Below are positions 45,197 to 52,282 of a stretch of DNA of 64,000 nucleotides, in pieces. A program made the translations under genes and the position numbers. The notes beneath the pieces are model-generated. The model had not been told where the DNA came from, did no database searches, and worked only from the letters and a program-made list of their open reading frames with translations. Source of the DNA: JANQNX01 sp965601665 (GTDB lineage Bacteria; Pseudomonadota; Gammaproteobacteria; Eutrophobiales; Eutrophobiaceae); contig OZ271833.1 in the NCBI GenBank assembly GCA_965601665.1, forward strand, positions 2,542,001 through 2,606,000. The letters are read 5' to 3'. Position 1 is the stretch's first letter, and each line of letters opens with the position of its first letter.

Positions 45197-46711
45197 ATGG
45201 CAAGCAAGGAGGAAATTGAACGTCTGATCAAGGGCTGTGAATCGGAAAAACTACATGAGATAGGGCAAGTACAACCTGACGGAGTACTTCTTTCAGGTGC
45301 TAAAGATGGCAGTGTAATCCGCGCAATCAGTGCTAATAGCGAAAAGTATCTTGGCCATGAACCCGGTTTCTACCTGAATGCTTCTTTACCCAAGGTCTTA
45401 CCTGACGTTTCTTTTCCATTATCTGGACAACCGGGTGAGAAACAGCTGTTGCCAAGCGTGATTGATGGCCCTAATGGTGTTCTGGACGGTTTGCTGTCTT
45501 ATGGAGAAAAAAGCTGGCTGCTGGAGCTAGAACCGGCTGCTGAAGATGCCGGTTTTTCCACCGTCAATACCTCATTGCATAGTTTATTGTCTCCTGCTCG
45601 ATCCGAAAGTGACTGGCATGCCTACACGCAAAAAGCGGTGGATATGATCCAAAAGTTGACCGGCTTCGATCGAATTATGCTCTATCAGTTTTTGGAAGAT
45701 GGTAGCGGTGAGGTTACCGCAGAAGCAGGTAGTGGTTCCTATGGAAGCTATCTTGGACTGCGCTTTCCTGCTTCTGATATTCCCCGGATCGCGCGCGAGC
45801 TTTATCTGAAAAACCCACATCGGCAAATTGCCGATGTGTCTGCAGTACCAGTGCCAATCGTAACGATTGAACAAGGTGCTGCACCTGACCTGACCTTTTC
45901 CGACCTGCGTGCGGTATCACCGGTACATATCGAGTATCTGAAAAATATGGAGGTAGGCGCATCTTTATCATTCTCGATTATTGCTGGCGGAAAGCTATGG
46001 GGTCTTTTCGCCTGTCACCATCGTTCCGCGCGTTTTCTTGACTACACGGTACGCAGTCGTTGTACTGAGGTCACCAATGCCTTCTCAATGGGTATGATGG
46101 CCTACCAGTCTAACCTGCGCCTCGCTTATTCCAGCTCGGTCGATCGCGAGATTGAACGCGCAATCGAACTGATTGAGCAATTAGCAGGCGATGAAGCACC
46201 GTTGGAAGACATTGGCAAAATCATCCTGGATCTGGTTGAAGCTAATGGAGCAGCCATCATAGATCAAGGTGGTATTCAGCGGTTTGGTAGTTGCCCGACT
46301 TCTGCATTTATTGAGGACCTGGACCGTTGGGTTATACAAGAGGTTAGAGCGGAAGTTTTTTCCACAGACTGTCTCGCAGAACATATTCGTTCCGGGGTAG
46401 ATCAATCCGATTTTGCTGCCGGTGTTTTATCGGTTCAAACAAGTGCTAGTTTGAAATTGCAGTACGGCAATATCCGTATTTACTGGTTTCGTAAAGAGGT
46501 ACCGCAAACGGTTAAATGGGCGGGTAATCCACAGAAACAGGTACAGGTTTCTGAAGGGCAACTAGCGCTATCACCCAGGAACTCGTTCGATTTATACCTG
46601 GAGGAAACACAATACCGTAGTCAACGATGGTCGGAGATGGAAATCATGATGGCAAAAAAGTTTCGCAACCTTTTACTTCGTAAATTCTCGCGCGTACTCG
46701 ACAATCTTTGA
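45197..46711 (+). CDS. Bacteriophytochrome photosensory core (PAS-GAF-PHY) without output domain
   Basis: A 504-residue protein consisting only of the photosensory core. Cys14 in GCESEKLHEIGQVQPDG is the expected biliverdin-attachment site in the N-terminal PAS. The GAF domain (about 135-295) contains PASDIPRIARELY with the conserved Asp194, and the PHY tongue carries PRNSF near residue 460. The usual C-terminal histidine kinase or GGDEF module is absent and the frame ends cleanly after the PHY domain. Red/far-red sensing with output through a partner, most simply the preceding CheB-CheR-GGDEF-EAL protein 36 nt upstream, is inferred. Confidence 0.92.
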   Translation: MASKEEIERLIKGCESEKLHEIGQVQPDGVLLSGAKDGSVIRAISANSEKYLGHEPGFYLNASLPKVLPDVSFPLSGQPGEKQLLPSVIDGPNGVLDGLLSYGEKSWLLELEPAAEDAGFSTVNTSLHSLLSPARSESDWHAYTQKAVDMIQKLTGFDRIMLYQFLEDGSGEVTAEAGSGSYGSYLGLRFPASDIPRIARELYLKNPHRQIADVSAVPVPIVTIEQGAAPDLTFSDLRAVSPVHIEYLKNMEVGASLSFSIIAGGKLWGLFACHHRSARFLDYTVRSRCTEVTNAFSMGMMAYQSNLRLAYSSSVDREIERAIELIEQLAGDEAPLEDIGKIILDLVEANGAAIIDQGGIQRFGSCPTSAFIEDLDRWVIQEVRAEVFSTDCLAEHIRSGVDQSDFAAGVLSVQTSASLKLQYGNIRIYWFRKEVPQTVKWAGNPQKQVQVSEGQLALSPRNSFDLYLEETQYRSQRWSEMEIMMAKKFRNLLLRKFSRVLDNL

Positions 46712-47118
46712 GTACAGATATATGAGTATGAGATTTTGTAGCTATAACTAATGTAAAGATTGGTTGTCGCGGCAGCATGTGACGCTATTGTCGGAAACAA
46801 CATCGGTAAAATTCTTTGTGCCCGTTGGACAATAAATAGATGTATTTAATCAGTCTATGATATCGGTGATTTCATGATGCTGATTCTTCTATACGTGAAA
46901 TAGTGTAAGAGTTGAGAAAAATTATAGATGGTGGCCATGGTTGGACTTGAACTAAAGTATCTTGTAAAACTAAAACAGTCACTTACGGCATGCGTCCTGT
47001 GCCAAAACCCATTTAAATTGCGGTTGAATCGGGTTTCATCCAGTCTAAATCTGACACATAATTGCGCTAGAAAATGAAATAGCTATAAACATCGCTATTA
47101 ATGATTCGAGGATAAAAC
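46712..47118. other. 407-nt gene-free stretch holding tRNA fragment copy B
   Basis: No gene is supported. The first 215 nt are AT-rich without a clear terminator; the rest is the tRNA-Met fragment and tail of copy B followed by about 55 nt leading to the phosphatase gene. Confidence 0.6.
46929..47062 (-). repeat. tRNA-Met 3' fragment plus conserved tail, copy B
   Basis: Only 24 nt of tRNA similarity remain (46929-46952: CCA end, acceptor strand and part of the T arm), so this copy has lost the anticodon-proximal half. The tail from 46972 is well preserved for about 90 nt: AAACAGTCACTTACGGCA, then GTCCTGTGCCAAAACCCATT, and GGGTTTCATCCAG. Its last TGGCAC-like box is degraded to TGACACA. Confidence 0.82.
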
Positions 47119-49064
47119 ATGCAGTTGTCTATCCGTTGGAAATTGATTTTTTCAACAGTATTGCCACTTATTATTATATCGACAATTGTTATGTTGCTGA
47201 CATTTGATAAGTTGTATTCCAATGCGAAGGAACGACTTCATAGTGAAGCAACTGAAATAGCAAGCCATTATGCTGATAATCTGGATGGACAGTTTCAAAC
47301 TGTTGCTCAGGCAGCACGCAGTACCGCAAACTTTCTAGAGATTTATACCGAGCTCAATGAACAGAAATTGTATGAAATATTACGAAAGAATGTATCCCAG
47401 AATCCATTAGTATATGGTGCCGCAATTGCCTTTGAGCCATTTAAATTCAGCGATGATAAAAAGTTATTTTCACCGTATGTCTATCGTAAAGGAGACGAAT
47501 TAATATCAATCGATATCGGTATTGACTCCTATGACTATACAAGTGGTGAATGGGAGTGGTTTACTCGGCCTCGAGAATTGAACAAACCTATCTGGACAGA
47601 ACCCTATTTCGATAAAGGCGCAGGAAATATTCTTATGAATACCTACTCTGTACCTTTTTACAACAACGGTGAATTCATGGGTATCGCGACAATAGACATT
47701 TCCTTAGACGACCTGCAAAAACATGCCGGAATTGAAAATTTGGAAGATCAAACATTTATGATTTCCAGTCCAACTGGGCAGTTCATTGCTCATCCTAATC
47801 CAGAAATGATTATGAAAGGAAATATCAGAAATCATGCAAGTCAGTTTAATAGTCAGGATTTCAAAAAAATAGTAGAGGATATACTAAGTGGTGGTAATGG
47901 TTTGGCTGTAATAAATGACGGCTTAAAAGGTACATTTTTTGGTCAAGGTACTATCTGGATTTTTTTCGCTCCTATCAAATCCACTGGATGGTCTTTTATG
48001 ATTTTAGTTCCGGAATTAAAGATGACCGAAGATGTTCGTGGTCAACTTTTCATTGGTGCAGTAGCGCTTTTTATCCTGATTTTTCTGGTTATCTGTTCGA
48101 TTATGCTAGTCAGTAACAATCTGACTAATCCAATACGGCGACTTGCTGTTACCGTAAATAATATCAGGGAAGGAAAACTTAACAGTAAGGTAACAGACAT
48201 TAAGTCAACTGATGAAATCGGCCAATTGGTAACAGGCTTCAATGCCATGGTTGATCAGCTTAATCATCATATAGACGCGCTTAGTCAAGAGATGGCAGCA
48301 AGACAATTGGTAGAAAATGAATTACAGGTTGCAAGAGAGATACAGTCGTCACTTTTGCCAATGACCTTCCCCCCATTTCCTGATCATGATGAGTTTGATC
48401 TTCATGCCAAAAATGAAGCGGCTCGACACGTTGCCGGAGATTTCTATGACTTCTTCTTTATTGATAAAAACACATTAATGATTGTCATAGCTGATGTTTC
48501 AGGCAAAGGTATTCCAGCAGCATTGATGATGGCTGTTACCAGAACAATTATTCGAAATTCAGCAAAAACTGGTGAATCACCAGCTCAGATTCTTGAAGAA
48601 ACAAACCGATTATTAATTGAGAGCCAAACTCAACCTATTTATGTCACGATATTTCTCGGATGTTATGACACTATCACTGGTAAGCTGGTTTATGCTAATG
48701 CAGGTCATCACCCAGCTTACATTATAGATAGTCAAGGTAAAGTAAGCAGCGTAGCAAATGCAACGGGCACAATTGTTGGTATGTTGGATGATGCATCATA
48801 CGATAACAATCGAATTGATATTGCTACCGAAAATTATCTTGTGTTGTATACAGATGGAATACCGGAAGCACGTTCTCAAAAGGGTGTATTTTTTGGAGAC
48901 GATAATTTCCTGGAGTTGCTGGCAGAATGTCAGGGAAAATCCTCTAGTGAGATATGTAGTTATATTATAAATCGGGTAACAGACTATCAGTCTGGTGATA
49001 TAAAGGACGACATGACTTTGCTGATTTTGCACAGAAATAAATAAATTGAAATTAGACAAGTTAA
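46953..49064 (+). mobile_element. Putative tRNA-Met cassette 2 (SpoIIE phosphatase)
   Basis: The 2.1-kb segment lies between tRNA-Met fragments B and C in the same orientation. It has the conserved tail at its left end and a single rightward gene, a sensor phosphatase. There is no integrase or transposase. The layout repeats that of the neighbouring cassettes, which is the main support for treating it as an inserted unit. Confidence 0.6.
47119..49044 (+). CDS. Membrane dCache-HAMP-SpoIIE (PP2C) sensor phosphatase
   Basis: A 641-residue protein. Membrane helices at about 8-28 and 310-335 enclose a periplasmic double-Cache sensor (about 35-300, with YTSGEWEWFTRPRELNKPIWTEPYFD in part). HAMP follows (about 335-390, NNLTNPIRRLAVTVNN), then a short coiled coil with VAREIQSSLLP and a PP2C/SpoIIE phosphatase (about 415-640). 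Metal-binding Asp residues are present in VAGDFYDFF, IADVSGKGIPAALMM, YTDGIPEA and KDDMTLL. Such proteins dephosphorylate anti-sigma-factor antagonists; none is encoded nearby. It is the only gene of its cassette. Confidence 0.92.
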   Translation: MQLSIRWKLIFSTVLPLIIISTIVMLLTFDKLYSNAKERLHSEATEIASHYADNLDGQFQTVAQAARSTANFLEIYTELNEQKLYEILRKNVSQNPLVYGAAIAFEPFKFSDDKKLFSPYVYRKGDELISIDIGIDSYDYTSGEWEWFTRPRELNKPIWTEPYFDKGAGNILMNTYSVPFYNNGEFMGIATIDISLDDLQKHAGIENLEDQTFMISSPTGQFIAHPNPEMIMKGNIRNHASQFNSQDFKKIVEDILSGGNGLAVINDGLKGTFFGQGTIWIFFAPIKSTGWSFMILVPELKMTEDVRGQLFIGAVALFILIFLVICSIMLVSNNLTNPIRRLAVTVNNIREGKLNSKVTDIKSTDEIGQLVTGFNAMVDQLNHHIDALSQEMAARQLVENELQVAREIQSSLLPMTFPPFPDHDEFDLHAKNEAARHVAGDFYDFFFIDKNTLMIVIADVSGKGIPAALMMAVTRTIIRNSAKTGESPAQILEETNRLLIESQTQPIYVTIFLGCYDTITGKLVYANAGHHPAYIIDSQGKVSSVANATGTIVGMLDDASYDNNRIDIATENYLVLYTDGIPEARSQKGVFFGDDNFLELLAECQGKSSSEICSYIINRVTDYQSGDIKDDMTLLILHRNK

Positions 49065-49451
49065 TGGTGGCTATGACTGGACTTGAACCAGCGACATCAG
49101 CATTATGAACATCGGGTCGTTATACTTTTTAACATTATAAAGCAGTCACTTACGGCACATGTCCTGTGCCAAAACCCATTTCAATTAGGGTTCAATCGGG
49201 TTTCATCCAGCTTCAATATGGCACAATTCTGTTCGTGTTGTATCTATTTATCAGGGCTTAAAAGAAGTTTTCAGGTAAGACACTCAAATAAAAAATAGTA
49301 ATTAATAAGTATATGCTGTAATGTGGTTATGTTAACCTTATTTGTAACAATTCCGGCAGTTCCTCGCAATGTATTGCAACAGTCCTCCCCGAGTAATTTT
49401 CACTATTAAGTTTGCTAATACATTTTTTCAATAATTTAAGAGGTAACCGAA
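49045..49451. other. 407-nt gene-free stretch: copy C and cold-shock leader
   Basis: It holds the tRNA fragment and tail of copy C (49065-49228), then about 220 nt of AT-rich sequence before the cold-shock gene. That part probably contains its promoter and a long untranslated leader, which is common for csp genes. No gene is supported. Confidence 0.6.
49065..49228 (-). repeat. tRNA-Met 3' fragment plus conserved tail, copy C
   Basis: Positions 49065-49110 match the complement of the intact tRNA from CCA through the full anticodon loop with only one or two changes (GACTGG for GCTGG). A 32-nt variable spacer follows, then the tail (49143-49228): CAGTCACTTACGGCACATG, TCCTGTGCCAAAACCC, GGGTTTCATCCAG and finally ATGGCACAA. 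The inverted pair GGCACA-tgtcc-TGTGCC forms a six-base stem. Confidence 0.9.
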
Positions 49452-49655
49452 ATGGCTACAGGTACAGTAAAATGGTTTAACGATAGTAAAGGGTTTGGTT
49501 TCATAACCCCCTCCGATGGCAGCAAAGACGTATTCGTCCATCACAGCTCGATTAACGGTAATGGCTTCAAGTCATTGGCCGAGGGGGCTACTGTTAGTTT
49601 TGATATTGAGCAGGGGCAAAAAGGGCCTGCTGCTATTAATGTCACCCTCCAGTAA
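49452..49655 (+). CDS. Cold-shock (CspA-family) protein
   Basis: A 67-residue cold-shock domain protein. The RNA-binding motifs KGFGFITP and VFVHHSSI are intact, and the opening GTVKWFNDSKGFGF is canonical. It binds single-stranded RNA or DNA and melts secondary structure. A terminator follows 25 nt after the stop, so it is a separate transcript from the RRM gene. It is the first cargo gene of the third tRNA-bounded cassette. An AAGAGGT ribosome-binding site precedes the ATG. Confidence 0.95.
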   Translation: MATGTVKWFNDSKGFGFITPSDGSKDVFVHHSSINGNGFKSLAEGATVSFDIEQGQKGPAAINVTLQ

Positions 49656-49680
49656 AACTGTTAATAAATAAATATAGAAA

Positions 49681-49707
49681 AACCCTGCTTTAGCAGGGTT
49701 TTTTTTA
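49681..49707 (+). terminator. Rho-independent terminator after the cold-shock gene
   Basis: The stem AACCCTGC / GCAGGGTT has a short TTTA loop and is followed by a run of eight T residues. It is the clear 3' end of the cold-shock transcript. Confidence 0.92.
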
Positions 49708-49751
49708 CCTGACTTATTGAATTAGTCAGTAATTTTGAAGAGGTTTTTATA

Positions 49752-50027
49752 ATGAAGCAGAACAAGATTTATGTTGGCAATTTAGTTTCATCTTTAACAC
49801 CGGCAGATATAGAAACGGAGTTTTCTAAATATGGCTCACTTGAAAACGTCCAGCTTATAACTGATCGAATGACTGGGGCCTCAAAAGGATTTGCATTTCT
49901 TACGTTTGAAAAGCAGGTGGCCGCTGAAACAGCACTAGAGATGAACGGTAAATCGTTTAATGGGCGCAACCTGATTGTAAATATGGCAAAAGAAAAATCT
50001 AAAAACTTTCAACGCAAAAGATATTGA
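49752..50027 (+). CDS. RRM-domain RNA-binding protein
   Basis: A 91-residue protein that is almost wholly one RNA recognition motif: RNP2 is IYVGNL at residues 5-10, and RNP1 is KGFAFLTF near residue 46. The DRMTGASKGF stretch is typical of bacterial RRM proteins. A short basic tail (KEKSKNFQRKRY) follows. An AGAGG ribosome-binding site precedes the ATG. It sits between a cold-shock gene and a DUF1488 gene in one cassette; a role in RNA metabolism at low temperature is inference. Confidence 0.93.
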   Translation: MKQNKIYVGNLVSSLTPADIETEFSKYGSLENVQLITDRMTGASKGFAFLTFEKQVAAETALEMNGKSFNGRNLIVNMAKEKSKNFQRKRY

Positions 50028-50077
50028 TTCCAATGGTAAAAACATAAGCAATTGTTAATTGCGGAAAAGAGAGAACT

Positions 50078-50368
50078 ATGCAAAATAAATCAAGTAATTC
50101 TGCTGGCTCCAAAATTTCATTTCCTAAACTGGAATCCTGGAACCCTCTTCATGAAGTTGCAACTATTGCTATTGAAGTCGATAAGAAAAGAGTGTTATGC
50201 CGTATTCCTAAAGAAGTCTTACGGCTGGTATGTTCAGACAAAGCACTCGACCCAATGAATATCCTTAAAGATAATCGTGCTTTATTTGAGAGTAAGGCAG
50301 TTAAGTTGATTGAAGATAAATCATTCGAAGAAGATGGATCTATAAAAATCAGTAAAGCAGATTTTTGA
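50078..50368 (+). CDS. DUF1488-like small protein
   Basis: A 96-residue soluble protein. The C-terminal part (VDKKRVLCRIPKEVLRLV, then NRALFESKAVKLIE and DGSIKISKADF) follows the pattern of DUF1488 proteins, which have a conserved strand with a Cys, then a helix, and end in a dG-i-i-s-aD motif. Family function is unknown. The stop codon is 3 nt before the tRNA fragment of copy D, so the gene reaches the very end of its cassette. Confidence 0.65.
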   Translation: MQNKSSNSAGSKISFPKLESWNPLHEVATIAIEVDKKRVLCRIPKEVLRLVCSDKALDPMNILKDNRALFESKAVKLIEDKSFEEDGSIKISKADF

Positions 50369-50371
50369 AAA

Positions 50372-50533
50372 TGGTGGCTATGACTGGACTTGAACCAGCG
50401 ATATCAGCATTATGAATTTGGAACAGAATATTTCTTAAACAAATAAAACAGTCACTTACGGCACCTGTCCTGTGCCAAAACCCAGTTCAATTAGGGTTCA
50501 ACCTGGTTTCATCCAGTCTCTATTTGGCACAAC
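50372..50533 (-). repeat. tRNA-Met 3' fragment plus conserved tail, copy D
   Basis: Positions 50372-50416 match the complement of the intact tRNA, 1 kb away, from CCA through the anticodon loop with two or three substitutions. After a 31-nt spacer the tail runs from 50448: AAACAGTCACTTACGGCACC, TCCTGTGCCAAAACCCAG, CTGGTTTCATCCAG and TTTGGCACAAC. GGCAC-ctgtcct-GTGCC forms an inverted repeat, and CTGG-tttcat-CCAG a second. It is the copy closest to the tRNA. Confidence 0.92.
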
Positions 50534-51420
50534 ACAATTTCCTGGTTCTCTGAACTAATATATTAGTTCTGTTAGTATGACTCACTCATTCGAACATATA
50601 TAAGGACGATGGAGAAAAATAAAACAAGACACCGCATACAATTCCCAAAAGTTGATGTAAATAATCTGAGCCAATCAGAAACCTATTTCTATATTGTAGA
50701 AAGTAATGGAGAAAAGAAAAAGATTCGATTTCACGACTACGACAAGATCTATGATATCCCCTGTCTCTATGAGCAATTATTCTATGACCGGCTTAAATGT
50801 ACTTCCCCTGTAAAAGTTACTGATATTCTGAAAAAAGCAGTCGATCAATCAAACGAGGACTTTTATGGTTTGAGAGTGCTTGACCTGGGAGCGGGTAACG
50901 GTCTGGTTGGAGAAGCGCTAAAAAAATATGGTATCTCCAGGCTGGTAGGTGTTGATATTATTCCTGAAGCTAAACGTGCCATGGAAAGGGATAGACCACA
51001 ATACTACGATGCCTATTACATTACTGATTTTTGTGATATTGACCCGGAAACCAATGAGGAGTTTGAGTCTTGGTCACTGGACTGCCTCACGACAGTTGCT
51101 GCTTTAGGTTTTGGTGATATTCCTCCAAAGGCATTTATGAATGCCTTTAATATTATAAGTCAGAAAGGATGGATAGGGTTTAATATCAAGGAGTCATTCT
51201 TGGATGAAAAAGATCAAAGTGGATTTTCAAGAATGATACGTGAACTTATTCTTTCAAAGTATCTTGATGTTTATCATCTTGAAAGATATCGACATCGATT
51301 ATCGATTGATGGAGAGTCTTTATATTATTTTGCTATTGCGGCCAAGAAGAACGCAGATATTCCTTTTGACTATATGGAAAAATATCTCGATAACGATTAA
51401 GTATTTTTAATATAAGAGAG
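50417..51420 (+). mobile_element. Putative tRNA-Met cassette 4 (methyltransferase)
   Basis: The 1.0-kb segment lies between fragment D and the CCA end of the intact tRNA-Met. It has the conserved tail at its left end and a single gene for a methyltransferase. By the rules of serial insertion at a tRNA 3' end it would be the most recent arrival. It has no integrase. Confidence 0.65.
50609..51400 (+). CDS. Class I SAM-dependent methyltransferase
   Basis: A 263-residue soluble protein. An N-terminal 80-residue part contains VNNLSQSETYFYIVES and a Tyr-rich stretch. The Rossmann-type methyltransferase core follows: motif I VLDLGAGNGLVGEAL near residue 93, motif II acidic residue in LVGVDIIPEAKRAM, and a post-motif strand SLDCLTTVAALGFGDIP. 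The block WIGFNIKESFL is typical of this group. Substrate is unknown. It is the only gene in the cassette adjacent to the intact tRNA. Confidence 0.85.
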   Translation: MEKNKTRHRIQFPKVDVNNLSQSETYFYIVESNGEKKKIRFHDYDKIYDIPCLYEQLFYDRLKCTSPVKVTDILKKAVDQSNEDFYGLRVLDLGAGNGLVGEALKKYGISRLVGVDIIPEAKRAMERDRPQYYDAYYITDFCDIDPETNEEFESWSLDCLTTVAALGFGDIPPKAFMNAFNIISQKGWIGFNIKESFLDEKDQSGFSRMIRELILSKYLDVYHLERYRHRLSIDGESLYYFAIAAKKNADIPFDYMEKYLDND

Positions 51421-51497
51421 TGGTGGCTATGGCTGGACTTGAACCAGCGACATCAGCATTATGAATGCTGCGCTCTAACCAACTGAGCTACATAGCC
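51421..51497 (-). tRNA. tRNA-Met (anticodon CAU), elongator type
   Basis: A complete cloverleaf on the minus strand with encoded CCA (51421-51423). The acceptor arms GGCTATG and CATAGCC pair, the D arm is GCTC...GAGC, the anticodon stem CAGCA/TGCTG encloses the loop TTCATAA, and the T arm is CTGG-TTCAAGT-CCAG. The acceptor stem resembles E. coli elongator tRNA-Met (GGCTACG) more than tRNA-Ile2, which shares the CAU anticodon. Its 3' part is the source of the four fragments to the left. The sequence just beyond its 5' end does not carry the repeat tail, as expected for an intact integration target. Confidence 0.95.
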
Positions 51498-51565
51498 ATG
51501 GATAAAACGGAAGGAGCCGAATTCTCTTTTCTTCCGGTCAGGTTGTCAAGGCTAGAAAGTCCTGC

Positions 51566-52198
51566 CTAGCGCGTACCGAAGACGACCATGGTTTTACCGG
51601 AAACCGAGATCAGGTGATCTTCCTCCAGGCTTTTCAATACCCTGCCGACCATCTCCCGAGAGCAGCCGACAATACGCCCCAGTTCCTGGCGGGTAATGCG
51701 GATTTGCATCCCGTCCGGGTGCGTCATCGCATCGGGCTCCTTGCAGAGATCCAGCAATGTCCTCGCCACGCGACCCTTGACGTCGGTAAAGGCAAGGTCA
51801 CTAACCTTGCGACTGGTCTTGCGCAGGCGGATAGCCAGTTGCGAGGCAATGTTGAACAACAGGTCAGGGAAGATATTGTGCAGGCTTTTTAACTTGTCGT
51901 AACTAATGCGTGCGATTTCAGACTTGGATTTCGCCCTGACAAACGCGGTGCGATGCATATCGGGATCGAACAGTCCCAGTTCACCAAAGAATTCCCCAGC
52001 ATTAAGGTAAGCCAGCACAATCTCATGGCCCTTGTGGTCTTCAACCATGACGGTAACCGAACCTGTGACGATGAAATACAAATCGTTGGACGGGTCTCCT
52101 TCCTTGATGATGAGCTGCTTCGCGTTATACGTCTTGCTGTGGCAATGCTCGAGAAAAGACGTGATGACCGGGTCTTTCTCCTGCGTGAAGGTTGCCAT
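51566..52198 (-). CDS. crp: cAMP receptor protein (Crp/Vfr)
   Basis: A 210-residue global regulator. The cyclic-nucleotide-binding domain (about 15-125) has the phosphate cassette FFGELGLFDPDMHRTAFVRA with the key Glu, Arg and Thr. The long C-helix includes LRKTSRKV with the Thr-Ser pair that contacts the adenine in E. coli CRP. The DNA-binding helix is GCSREMVGRVLK near residue 180, nearly identical to CRP. Position next to a yhfA homologue matches E. coli. A CAGGGGAG ribosome-binding site precedes the ATG. Confidence 0.95.
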   Translation of the reverse strand: MATFTQEKDPVITSFLEHCHSKTYNAKQLIIKEGDPSNDLYFIVTGSVTVMVEDHKGHEIVLAYLNAGEFFGELGLFDPDMHRTAFVRAKSKSEIARISYDKLKSLHNIFPDLLFNIASQLAIRLRKTSRKVSDLAFTDVKGRVARTLLDLCKEPDAMTHPDGMQIRITRQELGRIVGCSREMVGRVLKSLEEDHLISVSGKTMVVFGTR

Positions 52199-52282
52199 AT
52201 CGCTCCCCTGTTTATTCTGTCTGCTTGTAATAGCAAACTATGTTACTCTTTTTCCAGAAAATCAACTGCTTGGAGTCTTTCA

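Larger units (their letters stand above)
37979..46928 (+). mobile_element. Putative tRNA-Met cassette 1 (light/oxygen/c-di-GMP genes)
   Basis: The 8.9-kb segment is bounded by tRNA-Met fragments A and B in the same orientation. It carries hemerythrin-GGDEF, heme oxygenase, CheB-CheR-PAS-GGDEF-EAL and phytochrome genes, all rightward. It has no integrase. It is much larger than the other three cassettes and may be a composite; a possible further fragment lies at 39493-39520. Mobility is inferred from the boundaries only. Confidence 0.5.
49111..50371 (+). mobile_element. Putative tRNA-Met cassette 3 (CSP, RRM, DUF1488)
   Basis: The 1.3-kb segment lies between fragments C and D. It carries the conserved tail at its left end and three small rightward genes for RNA-binding or unknown proteins. 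No recombinase is present. Both flanking fragments are nearly intact, so the boundaries at the anticodon loop are sharp. Confidence 0.65.

Noticed and set aside
50052..50258. 68-codon frame overlapping the start of the DUF1488-like gene
   Set aside because: The alternative frame at 50078-50368 is longer, has the DUF1488 pattern and a GAGAGAAC site before its ATG.
37933..50533. tRNA-like sequences as functional tRNA genes
   Set aside because: All four copies lack the acceptor 5' strand, D arm and 5' half of the anticodon arm, so none can fold as a tRNA.
37933..50533. Classical integron with attC sites
   Set aside because: No attC core sites (GTTRRRY/RYYYAAC) and no intI gene were seen; the recurring unit is a tRNA 3' part with a fixed tail.
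37933..50533. CRISPR array or transposon ends
   Set aside because: The repeats are more than 100 nt long, far apart and separated by genes. There are no terminal inverted repeats or target duplications and no transposase frames.
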